From positions 101,644,778 to 101,708,777 of the forward strand of contig OY992536.1 of assembly GCA_963921195.1 (NCBI GenBank): 64,000 nucleotides of DNA. The letters are read 5' to 3'. The stretch comes from Pegoplata infirma. Its lineage: Eukaryota > Arthropoda > Insecta > Diptera > Anthomyiidae. Each line of letters opens with the position of its first letter. Position 1 is the stretch's first letter. Below the pieces are notes generated by a model, which was not told the origin of the DNA, did not search any database, and was given only the letters and a program-made list of their open reading frames with translations. Shown in pieces: positions 1-10,727 of the stretch. Position numbers and translations under genes: made by a program.

Positions 1-352
1 GCCTAATAAATTATGTCAATATTGATGGCAAATGAAAGAGGAGGATCTTCCCTAATTTTTACATTTTTTTATTTTGCTATATCAGGATAAAAACGTTATA
101 AAAATATTTTGTTGAACATTTTTAATGATATTGAAGGATACATTTTTGAAAGGACGTAACTCACCTTCTTTTTCCTGATAAAAATAATAAAATAGGAAAA
201 ATAGGGGAGATCCTCCTCTTTGATTTGCTATCACTAGTGGTATGCTAGGACAAGCACAAATATTAAAAAAAAAATATTTTATAAAATTTAGTCCTTTAAA
301 ACTTTCAATTTAATTTATCAATTTAGTCAATTTAAACGGAAACAGGATCATG
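1..352. repeat. Palindromic MITE, copy 1, cut by window start
   Basis: AT-rich inverted-repeat element. The motifs GGAGGATCTTCCC near the left and GGGGAGATCCTCCTC near 205 face each other, and ATCAGGATAAAA / TTTTTCCTGATA also pair. The right end (AAACAGGATCATG) resembles the terminus of a fuller copy at 15178-15625. No ORF. The left terminus lies outside the window. Confidence 0.7.
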
Positions 353-454
353 AAAATAAAAACTGTAAATGCAGTTTTACTACGTTAAGTCTCTATTTCC
401 GAACGTATATTATCCAGTTCGTGTTCAACGACTTTTTTAATTTTTGTCGGACGG

Positions 455-645
455 TGTAATAAGACATATTCGTGCCAAATTACAGGAATATATCTCTTTT
501 TTTAAACTCAATCGTGTCTTCCACAGACGGATAGACGGACGGAAGGACCGACGGGCATCGCTAAAAGTCTTAAAACCAATCACTGATCAATAATTTTTGT
601 GCTTTATGAGGACCTCGTCCGATATTTCGATGCGTTATATACGGA
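455..645 (-). mobile_element. Truncated mini-me / DINE-1-like fragment
   Basis: Minus-oriented 5' part of a mini-me element: it carries a GACGGACGG-type core at about 525-560 and GATATTTCGATGCGTTA near 620, both found reversed in the copy at 717-1256. The two copies lie close together in opposite orientation. ORFs crossing here are composed of element sequence and are not genes. Confidence 0.65.
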
Positions 646-716
646 AAATTTTGAATAACGATTTCGCGATTCCGGGATTTTTGGGATATCTTAAATCCCG
701 GGATTCACGGGATGTT

Positions 717-1256
717 TTTATACCCTCCAACCACAGTATGGGGGTATACTCACTTTGCCATTCCTTGTGTAACGCATCGAAATATCGGTGTAGGACCCCA
801 TAAAGTATATATATTATTGATAAGTGATCGATTCTAAGACATTCTAGCGATGTCCGTCCGTCCGTCTGTCCGTCTGTAGAAGACACGATACAGTCCAAAA
901 TAAACGAGCTAGACTTCCGAAGTTTGGCACGAATATGTCTTAAATTCCTAGGCAGGTTAAGTTCGGAAATGGGCAAAATCGGGCCAAGGGGAAAAAAGTT
1001 CCCCCTTGGAGAACTAAACCAACCCAAGAAAAACCGCATTTTTTGCAGGGTTTTTTTGTACTTTTGTTAAGCAAATGCAACATTCTTGTCTCAGAAGAAG
1101 TTAAAAATCGCAGGCGGAAGGTAACCCTAACGTCTCTCACGAACCCCCCCCCCCAAAAAAAAAAAGACGCCCCTGGATTTTTTTTATATAGTTTTTTTTT
1201 TTACATTTTGGAGGGTATAAAAGATTCGGCACAGCCGAATGTAACACTCTCACTTG
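717..1256 (+). mobile_element. mini-me / DINE-1-like non-autonomous element
   Basis: Starts with a small palindromic head (TATACCCTCC ... GGGGGTATAC), then GCATCGAAATATCGG, a TA-rich microsatellite (TATATATATTATTG), a GTCCGTCCGTCTGTC core, GGCACGAATATGTCTTA, a poly-C/poly-A stretch, and a 3' end GGAGGGTATAAAAGATTCGG with a GCCGAATGTAACACTCTCACTTG terminus. The two internal proto-microsatellites are the hallmark of dipteran mini-me elements, a Helitron-related non-autonomous group. Longer copies of the same arrangement lie at 12955-13635, 31742-32226 and 49925-50582. No coding capacity: ORFs of up to 134 codons over it are fortuitous. Confidence 0.8.
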
Positions 1257-2354
1257 GTTTTTTTATTTTCGGGATTTTAAAAATGTTCGGAATTTTTTGT
1301 CACTTTTGCACTTTAAATCCACGCGTTCCTAACGATTTGCAAAGTTTTGTTAAAGTTGTGAACTTCCGAAAAGGAAAACCATCGCACTAAGAAAAAAATT
1401 AACTAAAAAAGGAAATAATTTACTAAATTTTAGGAAAATTGATCATGATTTAGCATCATTGCCATGTTTTACTTCTTTAAAGTTCATGTCTTTGTTAAAA
1501 ATAAGAACAAGAAAAAATCATTTTATAATATGCCAATTTGAATTAGAAAATGGGAAAAAATTTTATTTCAATTTGATTCATACACATTTGAGAATCCGAT
1601 TGGGTCCTTAAGGATACACATAGTTGTTGATCCAACATTTTTGCCCGCTTCGCTCTACCTTGCTTAGTTTTGGAGATATGTGAATTTGAGAATATTAAAA
1701 AATTAATAACTTAAAAATTATTACTCAGAGAGCTTTCTACCTGTTAGGAGCTACAAAAACGCAATATTTATCAATATTTATCAAGATATGAGCATTTTCA
1801 TATTTTTGAGAGTGCCAAGTCAAAGTTAGGACCAATTGGGGTTTCGAAAAAAAAATCCTTATATTATGAAAAACACACTAAAATATTTAGGACTGGTTTT
1901 TTCTTTATTTTTGCTACTTTTTTTTTTCTATTTTTCCAACTTTTTTTGTGTAATAGGCCTAAACAAATTCTCAAACAAATATCGCTACATGTACTTATAT
2001 TAGCTCCGCCCTAATTTGCAAATGTGTGAGTGAGTGTGGGATTTAAATAAATTTCAATTTAAGTGTTGTTATTGTAAAAAGTTATTGGTTTTCTTTTGAA
2101 ATAATAATTAATAAAATTTATTTATTTTTTTTTTTATTTTTGTGTGAAATAAGTTTGATTTTAATTAAATTAAATTCAAGGAAAATGTATTCTTTAAGTT
2201 TTTCGGGATTGAGTATTGATTTGTTCTAAAAATAAGTTATCTGAAATAACCCTAGGTAAATCGCTAATTTCAACGAAACTGTTTCTTTATTTTTGCTAAA
2301 TCGTGTTTGCGGGTTCGTTTCTGAAATATATCTGAAAACATTGTTAAGGAATTC
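1257..2354. other. AT-rich non-coding DNA with one dispersed repeat
   Basis: No gene seen. The segment about 1590-1805 (GGGTCCTTAAGGATACAC, TTTTGCCCGCTTCGCTC, CCTTGCTTAGTTTTGGAGATA) recurs in diverged, inverted form at about 25785-26010. The rest is poly-A/T-rich sequence without recognisable structure. Confidence 0.5.
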
Positions 2355-2990
2355 TGTTGCAGAAACTAAGAACTGACAAGGGAAGTATCTCAACCCTTAT
2401 GAACCGATTTGCCTGAAACTTAAAATATACATAAAAGAGACGATTTTAAGGTTGGGGTGTCTCGGCTTATCGGCCATATCAGTGTTTAAAAATTTCGTTG
2501 TCCCCTTATGATACAATGTGGACCTTCGGGAAAATTTCGATAACTCCAGAACTAACAGGAATATCGTCTAAAGCAAAAATACGTGTCGACTTAAATTTAA
2601 TAGTGTTTATTTCGTATTCTATATGGATATCGTAGGTCTATGTCTTCATATAAATACCCTCCAAAATTTATACATTTTCATGAAAAAAATATTTAACGAA
2701 GCTGAATTTTTACAATGTTATGCCCCCGTTGGATGGGCATTAAAAACCCTTTCTTCTCATATGTAAACATTATATAGTTTCTTTGAGTGAAATGGCTGAA
2801 AAATCCAGAAAACGATTTTTCCCCCATTTTTTGACCCATGTTTTGACCCATGTTTTGAACCCCTAAATCCTTGATTTGGCCGATATGCCGAGACACCCGA
2901 ACCTTAGAATTGCCTTCTTTATATATATTCCAAGTTTCATGCAAATCGATTCATAAGGGTTAAGATACTTCACTTGTGAGAGATTTTTCA
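2355..2990. repeat. Foldback element (about 0.6 kb)
   Basis: The left arm (AAGTATCTCAACCCTTATGAA ..., with GGTGTCTCGGCTTATCGGCC near 2455-2475) faces a right arm (GGCCGATATGCCGAGACACCC near 2878 and TTCATAAGGGTTAAGATACTT near 2950). Arms are about 130 bp, diverged by scattered substitutions, with a loop that includes a short tandem TTTTTGACCCATG/TTTTGACCCATG. No ORF. Superfamily unknown; no clear target duplication. Confidence 0.7.
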
Positions 2991-3184
2991 GAATCAGATT
3001 TCTCTTAATTTAATTTTACTTTTCAGTTCAAGGGACAGCCGTTTTTGTCCTTTGTTAGTAAAACAAATTGGAGGTCAAAAATTAATAGGTCTAAAATAAG
3101 GGAATTTTCTAACTAAAAAATGGTTAAATTTAAGAAGAAAAATGGTAATGATTTAGCGCTAAAGATTTTTTCTTTCGTTCATAC

Positions 3185-4235
3185 ACGGAAAAAATTTGAA
3201 ACGAATTTCAATCAACAAAAACGCGGGTTCAATCAATTTTTTTATTGAAATTCCTCCAATAAAGAAAACTGTTATACCAATCATCAAATTGTAGATGATT
3301 AATTGAAAATTTTTTCAATCAAACATTTTTTCGATTTTGATCACAAATTTGTTCAACTTTTTTATTTAAAGTCAATCAAAATAATGATTGATTTAACAAA
3401 CGAATTGTAAGCTTATGACAAAATTATGAAAAAATTCATCTTTTTTGCTTTCCGATATGTGCCGACAATAAAAAAAAGTAAAATCCGATTATTTTGTATA
3501 TTTTTGAATTAATGTATTCAAATAAATTAAAGCGAAAAAAATCTGGTACACAAAAAAATTATTGGCCAAGGACTTTCAATTAAATCTATTAATAAAAAAA
3601 TCTGGTACACACACAAAATTATTGACTAAAAACTTTCAATTAAATCTATTGATCAACAAAATTTAAATGAGTCAATCAATGATTTGATAAAAAAATGTTT
3701 GTTATTTTCTTTAACTGTCGAATTGCAAATTTTCAACATACCAGATTTTTTTTTCGCGTTAATTTATTTGAACAGATTAATTCAAAAATATACAAAATAT
3801 TCAGGTTTTACTTTTTTTATGGTTGGCAACATATTGGAAAGCAAAAAATATGAATTTTTTGATAATTTTGTCAAAAGCTTACAATTAATTCGTTAAAACA
3901 ACAATTATTTTGATTGACTATAATAAAAAATTGATCAAATTTTTTATCAAAATCTAAAAAATGTTTGATTGAAAAAATTTTCAATCAATCACCTACAATT
4001 TGATGATTGGTATAAAAATTTTCTTAATTGGAGGAATTTCAATCAAAAAATTGTTCAAATTAGATTTTTTGTTGATTGAAATTCGTTTCAGATTCTTTCT
4101 ATGTTGAAAATTTTTAATTCGACAGTTAAAGAAAATAACAAAAATTTTAATCAAAACATTGATTGACTCATTTAAATTTTGTTAATCAATAGATTTAATT
4201 GAAAATTTTTAGCCAATAATTTTTTGTGTGGATGA
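3185..4235. repeat. Interleaved inverted-repeat element (A-B-A'-B')
   Basis: Arm A (about 3185-3540, GAAACGAATTTCAATCAAC) pairs with A' (about 3741-4100, GTTGATTGAAATTCGTTTC). Arm B (about 3605-3740, CACACACAAAATTATTG) pairs with B' (about 4101-4235, CAATAATTTTTTGTGTG). The order is A, B, A', B', so the two hairpins are interleaved rather than nested. About 55 bp at the start of B is also directly duplicated at 3541-3600. The 70-codon ORF inside is just arm sequence. No transposase. Confidence 0.7.
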
Positions 4236-4944
4236 TGTAGAGAGGTTTCAAACGTTTCAATCAGTTTTCATTGTTGGAAGCCGTAATACTTAACGTGTCG
4301 GGGGAGTCTTGCAGAAAAATTGTTGTTTTGATATGTTTTTACAGATCAATAGTTTATTAATCTGTCAAGTTTTAGTAAATTTAAGTTATTTTTTTCCTCT
4401 CCCCTGAGAGATTTGGAAAAAATATTTTTTTTTCCTTACCCTTGAGAGATTTGAAAAAACCTTCCCTTTCATTTTTGTTAGTAAATTTATTTAATTTATT
4501 AAATTTATTTCAGCATAGTAATGAATTTAAAGCTCTGCCAATACGGTAGGTATCAAGTTCTAAACAGTTTTTTTCTTTAATCCTTAGATTATTTCCATAG
4601 CAAAACTGACTTCAAATACACACATCATACCCAAGGCAAATACATTTATGGGGGGTATTAATTCCGTTTTTCAGGGTTAAAGATCATCTTGACAATAAAT
4701 TGCCTAAAAATTTCAAATATTTTATGGTACATACTAATAATGAAGGTATTAAAATTCAAAACTTCCCTTTTTCAATACCGTATTGATAATAATATGTATG
4801 AAAAAGTAAAAATAACCCCTAAAATAATCAATTATTTTTTTGGTAATATGAGATTGATAATAATTATAGTTGACTGCAGCAGCTACAAATAGAACCGAAA
4901 AACGGTTTTAATAATTTTTTGGTACCCTTCAATTACAATTTGTG
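4236..4944. other. AT-rich DNA, no gene recognised
   Basis: Runs of T and A with no coding signal or clear repeat. A 67-codon ORF at 4689-4892 has composition like its surroundings and no recognisable motif. Confidence 0.45.
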
Positions 4945-4995
4945 ATATAAGTTTGTCATTCCGTTTGTAACTCATCAAAATATTGGTCTAGGAAC
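4945..4995 (+). mobile_element. mini-me 5' fragment
   Basis: Contains ATAAGTTTGTCATTCCGTTT followed by CATCAAAATATTGGTCTAGGA, the conserved 5' block of the mini-me copies at 16025-18268 and 58263-60722. Only this block is present; the rest is missing where the AGTACT array begins. Confidence 0.7.
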
Positions 4996-4999
4996 CTAA

Positions 5000-5863
5000 G
5001 AAAAATGGTACTTTTTTCCTAAAAAGTATTATTTAAGAAAATATAGTACTTTTTTTAAAAAATAAAGTAATATTTAGAAAAAAAAAAAAATTTTTACTAC
5101 TTTTTTAGAAAAAAAAGTACTTTGTTCTACAAAAAAGTACTTTTTTTTTTAAAAGTACTTTATTTTAAAAGAAGTACTTTTTTCTAAGAAAAGGTACTTT
5201 TTCTAAAAAAAAGGTACTTTTTCTAAAAAAAAATATTTTTTTTCTAAAATGTATATTTTTTTGGTGACAGGATATAATCCCCACGGACATTACCGCCATA
5301 ACGGAAATAGGGATTATGACCGAATTCATTACGGTCATAATCCCCATAATGGTTGTGGGGACTATGACCGTTTCCAAAACGGTCACAATCCCAATGGGGA
5401 CTACGTCCGTTCCTTGTCACCTCTTTTTTTAAAGAAGTACTTTTTTCTAAAAAAAAAAAGTATTTTTTTCTAAAAAAGTACTTTTTTCTAAAAAAAAGTA
5501 TTTTTTTCTAAAAAAAGGTACTTTTTGTAAAAAAAAAGGTACTTTTTGTAAAAAAATGTACTTTTTTAAAAAGGTACTTTTTTAAAAAAGTACTTTTTTA
5601 AAAAGGTACTTTTTTAAAAAGGTACTTTTTTTAAAAAAAGTACTTTCTTTTAAAAAAAGTTTTTTTTTTCAGAAGTAGTAAAAAGTACTTTTTTTAGAAA
5701 ATGTGATTTTTTTAGAAAAAAGTACTTAAAAAAAAGTACTTTTTTAAAAAAAAAAAAAAACTTTTTCCAAAGAGTACTTTTTTTCTAAAAAAGTAAAAAA
5801 AGTACTTTTTTTTTAAAAAATAACTTTTTTCCCAAAAAGTACTTTTTTTCTAAAAAAAAGTAC
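5000..5863. repeat. AGTACTTTTTT / AAAAAAGTACT simple array, left part
   Basis: Dozens of irregular units of the form AAAAAAGTACTTTTTTCT; the core AAAAAGTACTTTTT is a perfect palindrome. The same array resumes at 14832-14935 on the other side of the nested element block, so the nest lies inside the array. A GC-richer island at 5256-5410 interrupts it. The 73- and 74-codon ORFs here are low-complexity artefacts. Confidence 0.85.
5256..5410. repeat. Small inverted-repeat island inside the AGTACT array
   Basis: Bounded by GGTGACAGG and CCTTGTCACC in inverted orientation. The inside has repeated short words in both orientations: GGGATTATGACCG, ATTACGGTCATAATCCC, GGGGACTATGACCG, AACGGTCACAATCCC and GGGGACTACG. 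It resembles a very short palindromic MITE or an inverted tandem array. The surrounding poly-T makes any target duplication unreadable. Confidence 0.55.
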
Positions 5864-5895
5864 TACCCCGAGTAAAAAAGATTATATATGTTTAT

Positions 5896-7005
5896 TAGAG
5901 TGTCCCTTATTTTGGAAATGTTGGAAATCTTGAGACGGTACCCGCTCATTTTTTTCCTTTTGACTTAAAAATAACTCAGGAAAAATTTTACGCCCCTAGG
6001 ACCACGCCTTCCCTACGCGACGGGGCCTTAAAGAGCGGGGCCTAAAAAATCATTTTTCCATACAAACCAAAAATTTTTTTTTTTGATTTTTAATTTTTTT
6101 GTTATTATTTATTTTATTACTTGGTTTGCTTATTCACGACAAAAAATTTGATTTTGGTGGGATAAGTCTTTCAGCGCTAAAAAATTTTTCGCAAAAAAAA
6201 AATTTGAGCCGCCGGGGTCCTGCAGTAAAAAATTTTTAAAAAATATTTTTTTTTAGTTTTGACCAGCAACGGTTTTAGTTGTTATGTTGCTTTTAATGAT
6301 ATATATTCCAAAAAAAAAAAATATTCATACCTGTGACATCTTTATCTTTTTCGAAAAAAAAATTTTTAGCCGTAGGGATCCTACGGTAAAAAATTTTTAA
6401 AAAATATTTTTTTTTAGTTTTGAAAAGCAACGGTTTTAGTTGTTATGTTGTTTTTAATGATATATATTCCAAAAAAAATATTATTCATATTTGTGACATC
6501 TTTATCGTGTATCGAAAAAAAATCAACAATGCATTTTGTACCCTTTTTTAGAACACGATAAAGATGTCACAGATACAAAAAATATTTTTTTATGAATATA
6601 TATCATTTAAAGCAACATAGCAGCTAAAACCGTTGCTGGTCAAAACTAAAAAAAAATATTTTTTAAAAATTTTTTACTGTAGGACCCCGGCGGCTCAAAA
6701 TTTTTTTTTGCGAAAATTTTTTTAGCGCTGAAAGACTTATCCCACCAAAATCAAATTTTTTGTCGTAAATAAGCTAAGCAAGTAATATAATAATTAACAA
6801 CAAAAAAATTAAAAATCAAAAAAAAATTTTTTGGTTTGTATGGAAAAATGATTTTTTAGGCCCCGCTTTTTAAGGCCCCGTCGCGTAGGGAAGGCGTGGT
6901 CCTAGGGGCGTAAAATTTTTCCTGAGTTATTTTTAAGTCAAAAGGAAAAAAATGAGCGGGTACCGTCTCAAGATTTCTAACATTTCCAAAATAAGGGACA
7001 CTCTA
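5896..7005. mobile_element. hAT-type foldback element in V1
   Basis: Terminal inverted repeats begin TAGAGTGTCCCTTATTTTGG; the right end is its complement ending GGGACACTCTA. Flanks are ATGTTTAT at 5888-5895 and 7006-7013, an 8-bp target duplication; the sibling copy V2 shows the uninserted sequence at about 7390-7397. Long arms pair over several hundred bases (CGCCCCTAGGACCACGCC against GGCGTGGTCCTAGGGGCG). An 8-bp duplication with TAGRGTG-like ends is typical of the hAT superfamily. 1110 bp, no transposase ORF. Confidence 0.88.
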
Positions 7006-7568
7006 ATGTTTATATTTAATTATATAAAGACATCATATATATTCATATAGAATTTGATGCGAAAAATGAGTCGATAAAACCATATAAAGTTGCATTAAAT
7101 TTGATATAATTTGATGTGATTTTAATATAATTTTATATGATTTGATGCGAAAATTGGCCCCTTTTTTAGAAAAATTTATGCAATTATATATAATTAAATA
7201 AAAAAAATCCAAAAAAAATCCCAAAAAAAAATTATATTAAATTATATATAAAGAACTTAGATTTTTTTCATAAATTTTGCATTATATATAATAACATATA
7301 AAATTTTTAAAACAAATGTTTAAGGTTTAGGTTTGGAACTTAAAAAAAAAAAAAATTTCTGGACTCCCGAGTAAAAAAGATTATATATGTTTATATTTAA
7401 TTATATAAAGACATCATATATATTCATATAGAATTTGATGCGAAAAATGAGTCGATAAAACCATATAAAGTTGCATTAAATTTGATATAATTTGATGTGA
7501 TTTTAATATAATTTTATATGATTTGATGCGAAAATTGGCCGCTTTTTTAGAAAAATTTATGCAATTAT

Positions 7569-8088
7569 TAGAGTCCGACCGAAACCAGTTTTCGAGGCCG
7601 AACCGAAACCGAACCGAATATTCGGCCGAAAAAGTAATATTCGGCCGAAACCGAACCGAAACCGAGACTTAAAAAAAAATTAAAAATGGCATGAATAAAA
7701 TTATTAAAAAGTTGTTAAAGATTAATATACAGCATATAATGCTTTTAAACCATAGGAATTGTTGTATTTTTGAAAAAAAAAATGTTTTTTAAAAAACTTA
7801 CAAAAAAATGTGTATTTCATTTGCAGATTAGGAGAAAATAATTTTTGAACTGAAACAGTTTTACATTTATTGCATAAACTTCTAACATATTCTTCAATTG
7901 AACTGAAACAAGTGTAATGAAATACGAAATCAAAAAATTCACCGACTTTTTTACATATTTTTTAAAATACCAAAAAGTTTCGGTTTCGGCTAATATTCGG
8001 CCAAAATTTTGCCGAATACCGAATAGAGGCCGAAACCCCATTATTCGGCCGAAACCGAGACCGAAACCGAATATTCGGTCGGACTCTA
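7569..8088. mobile_element. hAT-type element with CCGAATATTCGG words, in V2
   Basis: 520 bp, termini TAGAGTCCGACCGAA and TTCGGTCGGACTCTA. Flanking GCAATTAT at 7561-7568 and 8089-8096 is an 8-bp duplication; V1 carries the uninserted form near 7180. Both ends consist of repeated ACCGAAACCGAA and ATTCGGCCGAA words. The centre is AT-rich and short ORFs there have no transposase motifs. Assigned to hAT from the duplication length and TAGAG-type ends. Confidence 0.87.
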
Positions 8089-8377
8089 GCAATTATATAT
8101 AATTAAATAAAAAAAAAATCCAAAAAAAACCCCAAAAAAAATTATATTAAATTATATATAAAGAACTTAGATTTTTTTTCATAAATTTTGCATTATATAT
8201 AATAACATATAAAATTTTTAAAACATATGTTTAAGGTTTAGGTTTGGAACTTAAAAAAAAAAAAAATTCTGGACTTAGAATAATTTTCAAAAGTTATATC
8301 AAATTACATATATATAAAGGACTTCCCTAGTAAAAAAAGCAAAAAGGTTCATGACTAATTATATCCCAAATATGGCG

Positions 8378-8732
8378 CCCTAGTAAAAAAGTTTTGATAT
8401 AATAATATATAATGTGATACAATCATATTTAAATATATATGAGTTTTTATATTTTCAGATCTAATTATATGAAAGATTTTATATGGCTCCATTTTCTTAT
8501 CTGCGGTCATACATAAATATATATGACTTAATATAATTATATAAATCTACATTTATTTATATAAAATAAGATCAACTGGATTTATTTGGATGTGACCAAA
8601 ATTCGGATCTAATTGTATAATTTTTTATATTTGTGTATCTAAAATAATACAATTAGATAATTATTTGATACAACTTGATACAGCCAATTTTGAGATCAAA
8701 TTAGATCTAAAAAGTTTTTTTTTTTACTCGGG
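8378..8732. mobile_element. Element X1 of the CCCKAGTAAAAA family, in W
   Basis: 355 bp between CCCTAGTAAAAAAG and TTTTTTACTCGGG, flanked by CG at 8376-8377 and 8733-8734. The body is repeated ATATAATTATAT/GATATAAT words. The 74-codon ORF at 8665-8889 crosses its right end and is not a gene. Confidence 0.8.
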
Positions 8733-8864
8733 CGGATACAATTACTTTAATAATTATCTACGGGTATATTTTATGATCCAGGGGGATAACCTTATATATA
8801 ATGTGATACGTGAATTGGGTCTATATAATTATATCAGTTGGAGAAAACTGATACGATTAAATAT

Positions 8865-10143
8865 CCCGAGTAAAAAAGATCTGATATAATCATTTATGCT
8901 ATTATATAATTATTTATATTTATATATGGTTATGCATGAACATTGATATGGACATATAAGTTTATATATAGCATTGTATTTTTCCTTATTTTTTAATATG
9001 ATAATATACATATTCATATCTATTAACATACCGATCTATATGAAATTAGATATGACATATAATGTCGGGAATTTTTAGATATGGCAGATAAAAAGATATA
9101 TGATTTTATTTATAATTATATCCCGAAAAAATTTTAAAAATTTTCTAATCCCGGACAATTAAATAAAAATTAAAAAATTTTCAAGTACTAAAAAATTTTA
9201 TGAAAATTTTCCAAAGTCCCGGAGTAAAAAAGTCATTTGGAGTAAAAAAAAATCATTGAAAATGTTTTTAGGAGAAATTTTATTTTTTTGAAAAATTTTT
9301 AAGTTCCGAAAAAATGTTTTTAAATTTTCTAAGCCACAAACATTTTTTGGAATTTTTAAATCCCTTAAAAATGATTTTAGAAAAAAAATTACAAATTTTT
9401 AATAATTTGCTAAGTCCCGACAAAATTCCGAAGAATGCAATAAAACTCTTCTAATTGATAATGTATCCAATCTGATAAAATAATTTCTAATTTCACGTTT
9501 AAAATTCCAAAAAAATTCAGCAGATTTCATCTAATTATATAAAAATTTATCTAATTTTAACAGATAAGATATGATTTAATACAATTAGATAGACCCATTT
9601 TTGGGATCAAACTTAGTCAAATTTGATATTATTTTATCAAAAATAATAGAATTTGATATAATCGTATAATATTCGATCCGCCAATTTTCGGATCAAAATT
9701 AATATGGATTTACATAAAAGCATATCTGTTCATATATAATTAAATATTGCGTCATATAACTTTTTTTTATTCCCCTAGTAAAAATATTATGCTAATTTTA
9801 CTGAATAGATCTAATTTGATCCGTAAAATGGTTGTATCAAATAATATCTAATTGTATTACTTTAGATCAAAAAATATAAAAATTGATACAATTTGATCCT
9901 GAATTTGGTCAAATCTATTTAGATCAAATTGATCTTATAATATCAATTTTTATATAATTTGATGAGCAAAACCAAAATACGAATCTAATCATATATGGAG
10001 CAATATCTAACCATATAAAGTGGATCAACCGTATCAAAGTGATAGATACAATTTTATATAAATTTATACGGAAGCATATTAACTAATATAAGATTGTATC
10101 AAATTATATATGATTAGACCAGAAAATTTTTACTCGGGTCGGG
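8865..10143. mobile_element. Element U1 of the CCCKAGTAAAAA family, in W
   Basis: Starts CCCGAGTAAAAAAGATCTGA and ends TTTTTTTTATTC plus GGG; X2 separates the final GGG (10141-10143). Flanked by AT at 8863-8864 and 10144-10145. Without X2 it is about 911 bp and aligns along its length with U2 and U3 (shared words GGTTATGCATGAAC, GGCAGATAAAAAGATATATG and TTGATCCGCCAATTTTCGGATC). One mismatch in the right terminus (ATTCGGG for ACTCGGG). Confidence 0.82.
9773..10138. mobile_element. Element X2 of the CCCKAGTAAAAA family, in U1
   Basis: 366 bp, CCCTAGTAAAAATATT to TTTTTACTCGGG, flanked by TC at 9771-9772 and 10139-10140. It sits within the last bases of U1, so U1's terminal GGG appears after it. 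This is the deepest of the nested family members. Confidence 0.82.
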
Positions 10144-10727
10144 ATAATTTAAAACCATTATAACTGATCATATATTGCTCCTTATAACGTCATATAAGTT
10201 GGATAACATTATATATAATCATATGCACTTTATGTAATGTTATATACAAAAATATGTTCTTTATGTAGAGCAATATCTAACCATATATATTTATGTCTTA
10301 TAGTCTCAATTTATTTTATATTGTATCTGTCCAGATCAAACTGATAAAACCAGATAGACCCATTTTACGTATCATATTATATATAAGACTATCTGTTCAG
10401 ATCTTGTAGGATAACCGAAGATAATATTTGAAACAATTGTATCCACCATATTTGGGATCTAATTTGTCACGACTATATAGAACTCTTTTTTACTCGGGTT
10501 AGATTTTTTTTTTAATTTTACTCATATAAGATTACATATGATTCAGAAAAAAGTTGCATAGTTTTATATAAAATGTCTTCAAATATTTTGTTATATTAAA
10601 TTATATAAAACAAACAGACAAATTTTTATATTTCATATGTAATTATATAAACTCACTGTAATCATATGTTATTATGTATAACTTAACATTTTCTTTTATA
10701 TAATTTTATATAAGAAAAAGATACGAA

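Larger units (their letters stand above)
8325..10498. mobile_element. Element W of the CCCKAGTAAAAA family, in V2
   Basis: Starts CCCTAGTAAAAAAAGC and ends TTTTTTACTCGGG. Flanked by TT at 8323-8324 and 10499-10500. The uninserted sequence (AAAGGACTTAGATTTTT) is present in V1 near 14181. It contains elements X1 and U1, the latter carrying X2; without them W is about 536 bp. No ORF. Confidence 0.83.

Noticed and set aside
635..1039. 134-codon minus-strand ORF
   Set aside because: Lies over the mini-me element; no domain, and its frame follows the element's microsatellite core.
5165..5473. 73- and 74-codon ORFs
   Set aside because: Encoded by the palindromic island plus poly-A/T; both strands open over the same inverted words.
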